Shown here piece after piece: positions 44,490 to 55,599 of a stretch of 64,000 nucleotides of DNA (position 1 is its first letter; each line of letters starts with the position of its first letter). The DNA lies in contig NC_080398.1 of NCBI RefSeq assembly GCF_030265065.1, positions 22,716,482-22,780,481 on the forward strand. The letters are read 5' to 3'. The stretch comes from Corythoichthys intestinalis (taxonomy: Eukaryota; Chordata; Actinopteri; Syngnathiformes; Syngnathidae). The position numbers and the translations under genes were made by a program. Below the pieces are notes generated by a model, which was given only the letters and a program-made list of their open reading frames with translations, was not told the DNA's origin and made no database searches.

Positions 44490-46035
44490 AGATTCTTATT
44501 ATGATACTTATGAGGATGGTCTGGTGATTTTGCCTGTTCTCGTTGTTGAGGGTCATGCAAGAATATGATCCGCTATTGTCCTGGTTGTGGTTGACCAGAC
44601 CCAACGACAGAACAGTATTATGTAGAAATTGGTCATTGAAAGCCCAACAAAGCACAGCCAGGGACAGGCCCATAGGCGGAGTTTGACTTTTGGGGCAGGG
44701 GGGCACAACATGTTGATGACCCCAAAACACAGTGTCGGCAATAAAATTAACTTACAAGAATATTTATAATAATAAGTTGAAAATTAGCGTTTTTTTTGTT
44801 TCCCATCATTCTTGAGGGGAATTCTAAATCAGGCTGCTTAAGACAGCCATACTTTTCACCAAGATCGTCATCCATTGAACATGGTATGCCCGCCAGTGTT
44901 GTACCAATGTAGTTACCCCAGTCAAAAATTGTATCCTCTGGGATAAAAAAAAGTCACTTCAATAAAAAAAATGTGTTTCAATGCAAAAATAAATGTGAAA
45001 CTAAAAAAAAATGCATTTCAAACCTTTTTAAAAAAATTTATTTTTTTTAATTTTTATTTATTTATTTTTTTTGATCGAAGTCAATTTTTTTGGTTTTAGC
45101 AACTTTTTTGATTGAAGTAATGTTGTTTTGCGTTTGGGCCACATTTTGGCTAGGACATTTGTGTCTTCATTATTCAATCACAAAATAAATTGCTTCACAC
45201 AAAAAATATATTTTCAAAAGAAAAATCACTTCAATCAAAAAAATTTAAAAAAAGGTTTTTGAATGCGAAAAAATATTTGAGACTCAAATATTTGCATTTG
45301 AACTCTAATTTTTCATTAAAAAAGTTTTCTTTGATTTTAGCAATCATTTTTGTGTGGCATTTGTGTCTAAATCATTCAATCCCCCAAAAAGTTGCTTCAA
45401 TAAAAAAAAAAGAAAATTCAAACAAAGAAAAAAAAAATCATTTGAAAAATAAAATTGCCCTCCCCTATTTTTTTTTTTTTTTTTTTGGGGGGGGTAATAT
45501 GCAAAGCAAATGACCATCTAAGGTGCTCGTCACATGATTTGTTCGAAAAATCATTTTGACCTATTATAAAAATATATTTTTTTGTTCATTTCATTCATTT
45601 TTGTTGTTTGTTTTATTGCTTTACCACTTTTATATATGTAGGAAAGTCAATTACATGCAATGGCACTTTTCGGACACTAGGGGGGGCCTGAACCCCCTGG
45701 CCTCCCCTTAAACTCCGTTTATGGACAGGCCTATGCCGAGTGTAGCACGGTCAGGCTGCTTCCACTCTGAAAGGAAGTATTTGGCTGAGAAGTTGACCCA
45801 GTCAGCCAAGTTGTCCAGGCCATCTGAGTGTGCAAGGAAAATGGTAATGCTCTATTGGTTGGCTAAATTGTCATTTATGTTAAAATTGACAGATAACAGG
45901 GAAAGTTAATGGGTCGCTAGTGGAGTTGGTGATAGAGCTGAATTCAAAGACTCACTTTAAGTATAACCAGGGTTTACTTACCATTAGAGAGTGCAACTTC
46001 ATCTGCTGTCATCTGAGTCCCATTTGAAACGGGCT
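44490..46035 (-). pseudogene. Broken CEACAM-like copy: partial A-type and B-type exons
   Basis: A 54-bp piece at 46,035-45,982 follows an intact acceptor and encodes EPVSNGT, like the start of exon A1 of the neighbouring gene (EPISNVS); it then runs into a GTAAGT. A B-type exon starts at 45,823 (acceptor CACTCAG). It aligns with B1 as SGSSLTVLHSA, where the first disulfide cysteine has become His and a stop follows. It resumes across the inserted element as WAFNDQFLHNTV and ends DNSGSYSCMTLNN, near 44,490. The frame shifts between the two halves. No signal exon or N domain was found next to it. It is most likely a dead tandem duplicate of the gene at 29-40 kb. Confidence 0.7.
44671..45723. 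mobile_element. Non-autonomous hAT splitting the CEACAM-like pseudoexon
   Basis: The ends CATAGGCGGAGTTTGAC and (inverted) CATAAACGGAGTTTAAGG lie between exact 8-bp copies of GACAGGCC (44,663-44,670 and 45,724-45,731). The interior is AT-rich with many poly-A and poly-T runs and no transposase. Confidence 0.85.
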
Positions 46036-46039
46036 CTGG

Positions 46040-48855
46040 CCAGGAGACAAACGTCCATTAAGAGATTATTTTAAAATGATTGTAATTACTTGGTATCATG
46101 TGAACACTAGTTGGACAACTTTGGCATACTAGACGGACATGTTTGTGTTTCTAATGAGGGTTAACCAAGTTAATTTATATTCCACTAAATCAAAGATCGT
46201 ACAGGGTTTCAAAAACATGCAAAGACATAAAAATATTTAACAGTACAGAATTACCATATTAATTGATATATTATTATTTTATATAAATAAAGAAACAGTA
46301 GTTTTTCAGTTTTGGTCGATTTTAGAGTCGCCGGTGGAAAAAAGCGGTACTGTTAAGCTTAAGGAAGACTGCGTTTCCCATGAGGACAAGCGCACACCCG
46401 CAAAGTGTCTTAAAATCATCAATCAATCAAAAATCAATATACCGGTCGCCTGCCTGCAAATTGCCTGGCACGGCCAGACTGTTCTCCATGTATTTTTCGA
46501 ACACCGTGAGAAAAGTCTCGGACGCAGCTCCTAATGGCCTCTCGAGCCTAAACGAAATCGTCCTTTGCAATCAGATTTGTTTATTTGTGTGACATGTTCT
46601 TAACGGGCAACGTCACTCTTGCGCATCGAAAGTCTTCTCCACAACAACACAGATGGCGAACGGGAGAGCTGAGAATATGTTCCAATCAGCGGTAAATTCA
46701 GTTTTAAATGACCAAAAACACATCGAGTCGCTACAACCAACAGTCTATCTCGCACTCGCCATGTTGAATAAACTTCTCCGTTCTCCTCGTATGTTCATTT
46801 CGACGCGCTAGAGTTTCTTATCACTTTACCAACATCACGTCTGCCCGTCGCTGATTGGTCCACTCCGCTGTCTGTTTGCTGTGGCTTGCTCTGTCCTGGA
46901 AATTTGATCTGCGGAACGGTCGCCTGCAGGTAGATTAAACAAAATTTATGTGTCCAGCAGCTGTGTGAAGGATGAAAAGTAATAAGGTAATGAATCCAGT
47001 TGTGGCTAAGCGCTAACAAGTTCGGTTGCGGGGCTTCATGCCCGCAAGTGAAGCCGGGCCAATGTTTATTCTGTATATCCTGATAGCCTTCCTTTTTTGT
47101 CCTCCTCAGGCAAAACGTTTTGTCTCTTTTGTTGCTCTGTCATCTTTACAGAATTCTCGCAAAAGCTTTCGCATTGACTTACGTCCTTATAATGAATGGG
47201 GAAGGGGGGAAGTGACGTATGCCGTAAAACAGTCACCACATTAATTTGTTGTTGCAAAGGAGCCATCGTCACCACCCTGGGGTCCAGGGTGGTCCCCCGG
47301 GCCACCCGCGCTCCCATCAACTGGCCCTCAGGGATGGGAAGTGGGGACATATTATATAAAGGTTGAAAAGTTACCTATTGTTGCTTTAAATAGCAATACA
47401 AGAGCTGTAATTATAAAAGTGTAAAAAAAAAATCTAATTATAAATATTAAAAATCAAAGTGGTTAACTATGATGTCCCTAATCTAAAACCCTTTTTCATC
47501 TGTGTGCTACCAGAACAAGTGAAGTTCTTGATATTATCTAGTCGGCTCTTATGTCACTATTAGCACTCAGCTTACCTGCATTGCTATGATAGGGGAATTT
47601 TTCCAAATAGAGCGTAACGGTACAAGACAAGTCAGTTGGGAGCTGATGGCAGTTATGCGTGGTGACAGAAAGTTTCACGTGTGCGAAAAGGGCAAGGTGC
47701 GCCAAAACACATCAAGAAAATCCTGGTTGTTAGTACAAACACTGTACCATTTGAAATTCTTATTCTATGTCAATTTTGTTATGGGATCATTCCGACACAA
47801 ATTGTCCCTGCGTAGAAGGTTGACTTAAAGGCATAATGGCATAATGTGTGGTTATAGCACACTTTAAATTGTGTGAGATACTCTAGAAGTGCAACCTTTA
47901 TAGAAAACATCACAGATGAAGTACTTGTTGAGAATTTTACTGTTCAGCTTATCAGAAAAAAACAAGTTGTTAAAAAAGTAACAAACAACATGTAGACATT
48001 CAAAAGTTTAGACACAATCCATTACTGCTTACAGTGAATGCAGATCAATGTATGTAAACGTGCTCCTAACTCAAAATATTTCCATTTTAAACTCTGTCGA
48101 CATTGAGATTACTAAAAAAGTTGGAGGGAGTAGAGGAATGAGGAAAAAACAAGCACGCCGCAATGTTTTACATAAAAAAAAAAAAATAAAAAAAAAATCA
48201 TGTAATATTAACAATGGTGAAAATAATGAAACACGTTTTGCCACTTTTTTTTTTTTTTGCTTCAATGGAAATTCTACTGCTCCTCCCAGTGTGTGTACTT
48301 TTGCCACCTGGGGCTGTATAATACAGACATACAAGATACATGGAGGCAGTCACAGCTCCTCTGTAAGCTATAGTAAATCTAGTCCATGCTTTTAGTTTGT
48401 TGTGTTTTGCATTGTGTGTAAGCATTCAGCAAGCAGAAAATTGTGTATTTAGTTGTTTTAAATGATCATGATTTCTCTTTGTAATATGTGAATATAAAGA
48501 TTATATATGAAAAGTTTCAGTCCTATTCAATTCTTCTATATATTCCTAGAATATACCTAATAAATTTAATTGTGACCTGTCCAAAATAATGGAGGAATTG
48601 ATGAAAATGATATTATAGACACCCCAAACAACAACAACCTGAGCGGAAATTTGACTATCGAGGACCAGGAGTGCAAAAATTAAAGAAATAAATACACACT
48701 TAAATAAATTATTAAATGTGTCATTAAACAGCTCCAATTTCAAGTTTTAAAATTATTTATTTATTTCAATTTTTATTTATATATTTCAATTTTTGTTTAT
48801 ATATTTCACTTTGTATTTATTTCCATTTTTATTTATTTATTTTAATTGTATTTAT
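46040..48855. other. Intergenic, no gene recognised
   Basis: Short frames only. A GC-rich patch near 47,265-47,335 (GGTCCAGGGTGGTCCCCC) with an open minus frame looks like part of a dispersed element, not a host exon. A/T homopolymers lie near 48,170-48,260. Confidence 0.35.
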
Positions 48856-48857
48856 TT

Positions 48858-49474
48858 TAGGGCTGTCAAACGATTAAAATTTTTAGTCGAGTTAATCACA
48901 GCTTGAAAATTAATTAACCGTAATTAATCGCAGTTCAAACCATCTATAAAATATGCCATATTTTTCTGTAAATTATTGTTAGAATGGAAAGATAAGACAC
49001 AAGACAGATATATACATCCAACATACTGTACATAAATACTGTATTTGTTTATTATAACAATGTTAATGCCATCTTGTTGATTTATTAACATTCTGTTAAA
49101 GCGATCCATGGATAGAAAGACTTGTAGTTCTTAAAAGATAAATGGTAGTACAAGTTATAGAACTTTTATATTAAAACCCCTCTTAATGTTTTTGTTTTAA
49201 CAAAATTTGTAAAATTTTCAATCAAAAAATAAACTAGTAGCTCGCCACTGTTGATGTCAATAATTACACAATGCTCATGGTGCTTAAAAAAATCAGTCGC
49301 ACCAAAGCGCCAGCAGAGAAAGACAAAAAACACAAGTAACAAGTGGACATGACACTGTTCTGTCATTTTAATCTGTTTGAGCAGGGCATGTGCGTTAATT
49401 GCGTCAAATATTTTAACGTGATTAATTACAAAAATTAATTACCGCCCGTTAACGTGATAATTTTGACAGCCCTA
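48858..49474. mobile_element. hAT-like MITE, TAGGGCTGTCAAA family, copy 2
   Basis: The 617-bp element has TIRs TAGGGCTGTCAAACGATTAA and TTTTGACAGCCCTA and the exact 8-bp duplication ATTTATTT. It is the same family as 589-1398, and the left TIR recurs at 63,388. Confidence 0.85.
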
Positions 49475-49889
49475 ATTTATTTCAATTTCTAATTATTTCA
49501 ACATTTATTTTTATTTATTTATTTCAACATTTATGTATTACTTTCAATATATATTTATTTAGTTCAACATTTATTAATTTATTTCAATTTTTATTTATTT
49601 CATGATTTATTTATTTCAACATTTATTAAACTTTTTATTTATTTCGTTCTTGCACTCTTGTTATCCTTGTACCGCATGAAATAATTTTATCTGTCATTAG
49701 CTAATCAAACTCGGTTGGCGGGTATGAACTAGGCGGGGTTTGAGTTGAGCGAGTCAAGCTATTACTCCTTCCTTCCCAGCGTGGCAGCGATTGCTGAGGT
49801 TCCTAAAAAAATAATTAAATAAAAAGTGAAATATGTAAATAAAAATTGAAATAAATAGGTTGTGTGTGGGAGAGTGTGTTCCAATAGTG

Positions 49890-50690
49890 TACCGCAGGAA
49901 TGCTATTCTTAGACCGCAAGGCTGCGTGATGTCACCATTGTAAACCGGAAGAGGGTCAATAGAAGCGCGCTAGCACACAACCCATGCTAGTACTGCATGT
50001 TTTCTGCCGGTAACCTTTCAAAAAAGAACATACTGATTAAACACTTTTGCTATGGAACTTGTAGAAACGACTCTAGACATTACAACCGTCCACATATGAA
50101 GGATGTTTTCTTCATACGTTTCCCATTCACAAAAACTCAGAGGAAAAAATGTGAACGAACGATCAACCTGTGCGGACGTCCAAAAGACCAGTTTAACGTC
50201 GACAAGGTGAAGCCATTCACCTTCATATGCAGTAAACATTTTGTTGGGCCGCAGCCTGCCCCGAAGAGGTAAGCCATTTTGATATTACTTACTTACTTAT
50301 TTTTTAGCGTAGCGACTCACATATCAATCGTGATATTTATGAACAATCTTTTTTATTTAGTTGTTGAGAACTGGGAATTACGAATTTGTTGTTGTGATGT
50401 TGTTGTTGTTGGTCTTTTTGTAGTAAGCCTGTTCATGCCTACAGGTAGGCTCTAGATTCATCAGCTTTACCTTTTCTGTTGTAAAGAAACAACCTTAGTA
50501 AGGGGGAAGTGTAAATAACTTGATATAATTAAGATTTGTTATTAATGAAAACATTTAAAGTGTTCGTTGGCTGTCACTGAGAAGCATTTGCGATCGCTAC
50601 ATATAAATTACCCCCAAGAAATAAACGTGAGTTTGACCCCCCTAGAAACAGTTGCTAACGTCATGAATATTAATAAGCATAGGGGACATG
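49890..50690. mobile_element. THAP-bearing DNA transposon remnant, copy 2
   Basis: A plus-strand exon at about 50,038-50,272 encodes a THAP-type zinc finger (CYGTCRNDSRHYNRP, then FTFICSKHFVG) followed by a GTAAGC donor. The right end at 50,530-50,680 is the inverse of 58-500 of this window. The other coding part seen in copy 1 is missing. The finger reads open across its length. Confidence 0.6.
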
Positions 50691-50699
50691 TTACGTGTG

Positions 50700-53004
50700 G
50701 TACGCTATTACAGAGGGATCGCACTCCTCAGCCTCCTCGCTAAGGTCTATTCATGGGTGCTGGAGAGGAGGGTTCGTTGGGAAGTCGAATCTCGGATTCA
50801 GGACGAGCAGTGTGGTTTTCGTCCCGTCCGCGGAACAGTGGACCAACTCTACACCCTTGGCAGGGTCCTGGAGGGTGCATGGGAGTTCGCCCAACCAGTC
50901 TACATGTGTTTTGTGGATTTGGAGAAGGCGTCAGGGAGTCATGTGGGGGGTGCTCTGGGAGTACGAGGTACCGAGGCCCTCGGTAAGGGCTGTTCAGTCC
51001 CTGTATGACCTGTGTCAGAGTTTGGTCCGCATTGCCGGCATAAGTCGAACCATGGGCGTAGGTTTGGTCTCAATGTTAGTAGGGACGATATAACAGCACA
51101 ATCTGCATGTACACTTTCTGCTGGGGACGGGACATTAATATGACCAAACAGACTGGGTGAACGGTGGTCAGGGCTACATTTCTCACCAATAAGAACCTAA
51201 ATGATTGATAGGCTAAATGATTATTGCAAAATAAATCTGTTTTGACGTATATTAACTTTCACACTGCAAATTTACAGTATAACATAATTTTCCTTAAATC
51301 TAGTTGAAATATTTTCTTCATCTTGATTTGAGTTTTAAAGGCTAGTTAACAGATTAATGTGTCAGATGTTTCCACTTACTTTTAGTAAATAATACCATTT
51401 GTTCTTATTAAGGCCAAAAATCTAAAAATCGGTCATTTTTCACCTAAATAATTAAAAAAATGCTTTCAAATAATGTTTAGAACAATATCTATTCTTGACA
51501 CACGTTTTTTTTTTTTTTTTTTATATTAAATATTGGAGCTTTTTGCTTAAAATAAGTCTTAAACTTATTTTCAGCTAGGTATTTTTGTAGTTTCAAGAAA
51601 TCTGAGTAAAATTTGCTTGAAACACTGGAAGATAATTTAACTTATTTCTAGTAGATTTATACTGAAAACAAGTGAATTTAAATTTTTCTTTTTTTTTTCA
51701 GTTTTAAGGAGATGGGTTTTGCAGTGCATATGTATAGGTTAAGGTGATACAACAACATTTTTTAAGATTACTTTAACTTTTATTAACAAATTTAAATTAC
51801 AATATTTGAACACAAATTTGTGTATAAACATACAAAGAAATAAAAAATTGTTAATCATGTCATAACCTGGAATGCAAAAAATAAAATAAACATTTGCCTT
51901 AATACCACTCAAAATTTTCTACCAAAAATAGATAAAATGAAGCCTTCCTTCAGGAAAAACACCACTGCTTTTGTCCACAAGCACAGCCAAATTCAACAAA
52001 AAATGAAATCTCCTCTGGGCTGCTTTAAGACCACGTAAGCAAAATAAAAATGAAAACTGGGAAAAAGGGGGTAAACCTTGGTTCACTACATTTCTTACAG
52101 CTGAACAGAGTTCACTATATTTCTCAGTTTAATTAACGTTAACATCGTAGAATACACATACAGGAAGACACTTTTATTGAAGCAGTTTCCTACTAAAGCT
52201 TTCACATTACTTACAGTGGCTGCTGGCCGAAAAAAACTTCTAATACCCCTCCTCTTCAAAGCGTTTGAGGAATAAAACATGGACTGGCTCATTCAGCAAG
52301 TGAAAAAGGGGGTAAATAATTCTGAAAATAATGAAAATAATTCACTTAATAATGGTAGGGTCAATTCAATTTAGGGTCAATACAGCATATGGGAAGACAA
52401 TATAAATGACTTATATAACTGAACAAATTATATAATGCAAATAGGGTTGCTTAAAAGTTGGAGGGGACAATTTGGGCATCCTAAAAAGTTGGTAGTGTTT
52501 TGTCCCTATCATCCCTATGCAAGCCTACGCCCTTGAGTCGAACGCGTTCCCAGTTAGGATTGGACTCCGCCAAGGCTGCCCTTTGTCATCGATTCTGTTC
52601 ATAATTTTTATGGACAGAATTTCTAGGCGCAGCCAAAGCATTGAGGGGGTCTGGTTTGGTGGCCTCAGCATCGCATCTCTGCTTTTTGCAGATGATGTGG
52701 TGCTGTTGGCTTCATCAAGTCGTGACCGCCAACTCTAACTGGAGCGCTTCGCAGCAGAGTGTTAAGTGGTTGGAATGAAGATCGGCACCTCCAAAATCAG
52801 AGACAATGGTCCTCAGTCGGAAAACGGTGGCGTGCCCTCTCCGGGTCAGGGATGAGATCCTGCCCTAAGTGGAGGAGTTCAAGTATCTTGGGGTCTTGTT
52901 CACAAGCGAGGGAGGGAGAGAGCGGTGGATCGACAAGTGGATAGGTGCAGCATCTGCAGTGATGTGGACTCTGCACTGGTCAGTTGAGTTGAAGAAGGCC
53001 ACGG
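50700..53004 (+). mobile_element. LINE reverse transcriptase fragment, split by a hAT-like element
   Basis: Left part 50,700-51,050 contains DEQCGFRPVRGTVDQLYT and VYMCFVDLEKA. Right part 52,544-53,004 contains RIGLRQGCPLSSILFIIFMD and LLFADDVVLLASS, the latter with the catalytic ADD motif. Frame breaks are present in both parts. Only the RT core remains. The clade is not resolved; an L2/Maui-like or Rex-like fish LINE is likely. Confidence 0.85.
51051..52535. mobile_element. Non-autonomous hAT (GGGCGTAGGTTTG family), copy inside the LINE
   Basis: The ends CATGGGCGTAGGTTTG and CAAGCCTACGCCCTTG are flanked by exact AGTCGAAC duplications (51,043-51,050 and 52,536-52,543). Removing it rejoins the LINE fragment. 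A smaller AT-rich repeat with CACTGCAAA/TTTGCAGTG ends lies within it (51,262-51,728). Confidence 0.9.
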
Positions 53005-53019
53005 GGAATTTAGATGACC

Positions 53020-53232
53020 CAAAAAAATCTGAACGTATGTACGCTTAAAAAAAATGTCTTGTCACCTTTTTGCCCTTCAGCAACACTGCCTCAAACGAGG
53101 ACTAAATACTGAAAACTCTGTTGTATACTGAACTATCTCACATTAGCCAATTTCAGTTAGGCAAACTGCAAATATAGAAAACTTTGCTAACATTCAATAT
53201 TTTGATATTTAACTAATGAAAACAGAAATCCG
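53020..53232 (+). repeat. Second copy of the CEACAM-upstream segment
   Basis: Same-orientation match to 41,030-41,245, starting directly after the LINE 3' edge. It marks a tandem segmental duplication of which only the flanks and broken exons survive. Confidence 0.75.
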
Positions 53233-53907
53233 TAGTATGTCTGCTGGATATCTAATGAGGACGTCTACTGTGTCTTCTCTGTTATGTGTACTGTTCTAGT
53301 CAAATCTGTAATGAACAACTCACAAAAGGCACACTGTCAGGCGATCATTGGCAAATAATACTGTATGCTTCTTCGTGAGTTATCAATTCCGGTTGAACCT
53401 TCCATTGTTAAAAAGTAGGCAGTTTGTCCGGGATTTCCCAATATTACAAAGCAAACATTAGATTGCATTGTTCAAACTGAGGCTGGATATAGTACACACA
53501 CAATATAATACAGAAAATACAATATATAGTACATTCAAGACATTGATGTTTTATTAGCGTGATTCATGTGAAATTTTATTTCATTATCACAGGGATACCA
53601 ACAACTTTGACTACGTGTAGGTGTGGCTGTATTTTTGTTAACCACATCATTTGAATCAATGTTTTTAAATAGTTAAAACATTTAATTACATAATTGAAAT
53701 ATATTTAAAAAAAATGGACACACCTAAGCTGAAATAATAGAATAAGTCTTTTTATGATGATAATGTAAAAATAATTTAATCATTGTCTAACTTTTATAGC
53801 TGGAATCCATACAGGGCACAGCGAGATAATCCATAGGTAAATACAGCTCAGTATGAAGTGCTTGCTAAGGAGCCAATCCACACCGGAGGCCTTTGTCTCC
53901 CTCACCT

Positions 53908-54156
53908 GTTTGCTTTGTCTGATTCACACATCTTGAATATCATAAGTGTTGGGGGGAAATGAGCCAGTGACGCAAGGGATGTGTAAATTTCCAGGTCTAC
54001 GTCACAATGGCCTCCATTAAGCAGCTGGTGAATCAATAACACGAGCTGGTCAAAGGTTGGAATTGGGTCAAACAAAGTGTCACAATGCCAAATTTGTATT
54101 TGCCGCCTAATGGGCGGTTTATTGTCAAGCATGCTACCATGATGTTTATCGGTCCC
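53908..54156 (-). CDS. Candidate coding exon, unassigned
   Basis: On the minus strand a strong pyrimidine tract and TATTTAG acceptor is followed by about 83 open codons (TDKHHGSMLDNKPPIRRQ, LVLLIHQLLNGGHCDVDLEI, PPTLMIFKMCESD) and a GTGAGG donor. The entry phase is 1 and the exit phase 2. Composition and splice sites look like a real host exon, but I do not recognise the protein. It lies downstream of the Ig gene at 59.8-63.2 kb on the same strand. It may belong to it, to another gene, or to a transposon. Confidence 0.35.
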
Positions 54157-54266
54157 TAAATACAATAAAAAAATTAAAGACTGATTAACTAAACAAACAA
54201 AGACCTTTTTCAAAATTAAGGTTGAAAACACAAGGCAATTTAGCCTTGGCTTTGATATGATATCAT

Positions 54267-54526
54267 GGGCGTTGCAGCTGTGATGTGTGCAGGCAGAGGC
54301 GTCGCGTCCAATTAGGCAAACCAGGCAATTGCCTAGGGCCCCCAGCCAGCAGGGGCCCCCAGAGGGCCAACAGATTTAGCACACGCAGCTTTACTGCACT
54401 GTCGCAGCGACAAGTGCCACAGTGCCAGTGAAAGCCTTGTGTCTGAGTTCCCTGAAGGGGCCCCTTCACTCGTTCTACACCCCCCCCCCCCCCCCCACCG
54501 TTCCTATGCAAACCTACGCCCTTGAC
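54267..54526. mobile_element. Short hAT-like fragment (GGGCGT ... ACGCCC)
   Basis: It begins CATGGGCGTTGCAGC and ends CAAACCTACGCCCTTG, so it is an internally rearranged relative of the 51,051 element. It contains AGGCAATTGCCTAGGGCCCC and a poly-C tract at 54,480-54,496. Confidence 0.55.
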
Positions 54527-54675
54527 TTATACTTTAACGTTTTGCTTTTTAAAACTGTTTCTTTCAAAATATTTAGGAACTATTTAACTCATTCTAAATG
54601 ATTTAACTTTTTATTTTACAGATATGTAAGCACAGTGTCAATGTTCACTCTCTGGGTTCCCTAGAAAAAAATAAA

Positions 54676-55545
54676 TACCGTAATTTCCTGAATATAATGC
54701 GCACTTTTTTCCCCCCAAAATCAACTTGTAAAATCATGGTGCGTATTATAAACGGGTACATGGATGGAGACAGAAATATATATTATACATATACAGATAT
54801 AAACCGATTTTTTTCTTATTGACACGGCCACATTGTGTTAACGAAACGTATGTGGTGATCTGTTGCCGACCATTACGGTACGTGACGTCACCATTTTGTT
54901 TCGGTAATACTTCACTCTAATCGGCCGAATGATTTCGTCCGTGTTAAATTCTTCTTTTTTCACTCTTCATAAAGCACAGAATTTAGTTTCTTGAACTCAT
55001 TCGAGTCAACGTTTATTGCATCTCCGCAACTTGGACCATAACATACGTAACAACACAGACTTCCTGTGTGTGTCCGTCAACTACAGTATATCTGTCCCTC
55101 GGGAAACTCGAACCCAAATAACAATAGTTCCTATTGTTACTGTCGTGTCGACAGCGATGAGCTCTCTCGGATTTTCCAACTTACGTTCTCACTTCCATTT
55201 TACCGTATCAATCCATGGAAGAAACATTTATTCATCATGATGAAGCGAGCAACTTATCCAGCAGCCTTTAAAAGAAAAGTCACATCTGTTTTGTTTTCTC
55301 CTAGATTCTGGTAAGTTGGAGAGGTTGTCAAATCATATTATTACTGTAAATATTGTCAGTTTATGTTAATGTTTTGAACTACCAATATGCTATGCTTGTG
55401 CTGTGTTTCACCAGTCAGTAAATGACATTTCTGTATCTGTACACAAGCTCTGTTTTCTTGTATTCTTCTATTTATTGGTGCTAAAACTAGGGTGCGCGTT
55501 ATAAACGGGTACAATAATTTCCTCTGCATTTTACAAATAAATTTG
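54676..55545. mobile_element. Tigger/pogo-like remnant
   Basis: The left end (TACCGTAATTTCCTGAATAT, GCGCACTTTTTTCC) and right end (GGGTGCGCGTTATAAACGGG) are related inverted sequences. The plus frame near 55,237 reads MMKRATYPAAFKRKVTSV, the start typical of a pogo-type transposase; the rest is missing. Confidence 0.55.
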
Positions 55546-55599
55546 GGGTGGAAATGAATAACGGCACACAAGCACTTTATTATGCTTGTTGTTAACACT

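Noticed and set aside
47066-47350. GC-rich minus-strand frame as a host exon
   Set aside because: No acceptor or donor fits, no domain is visible, and its surroundings look like a dispersed repeat.
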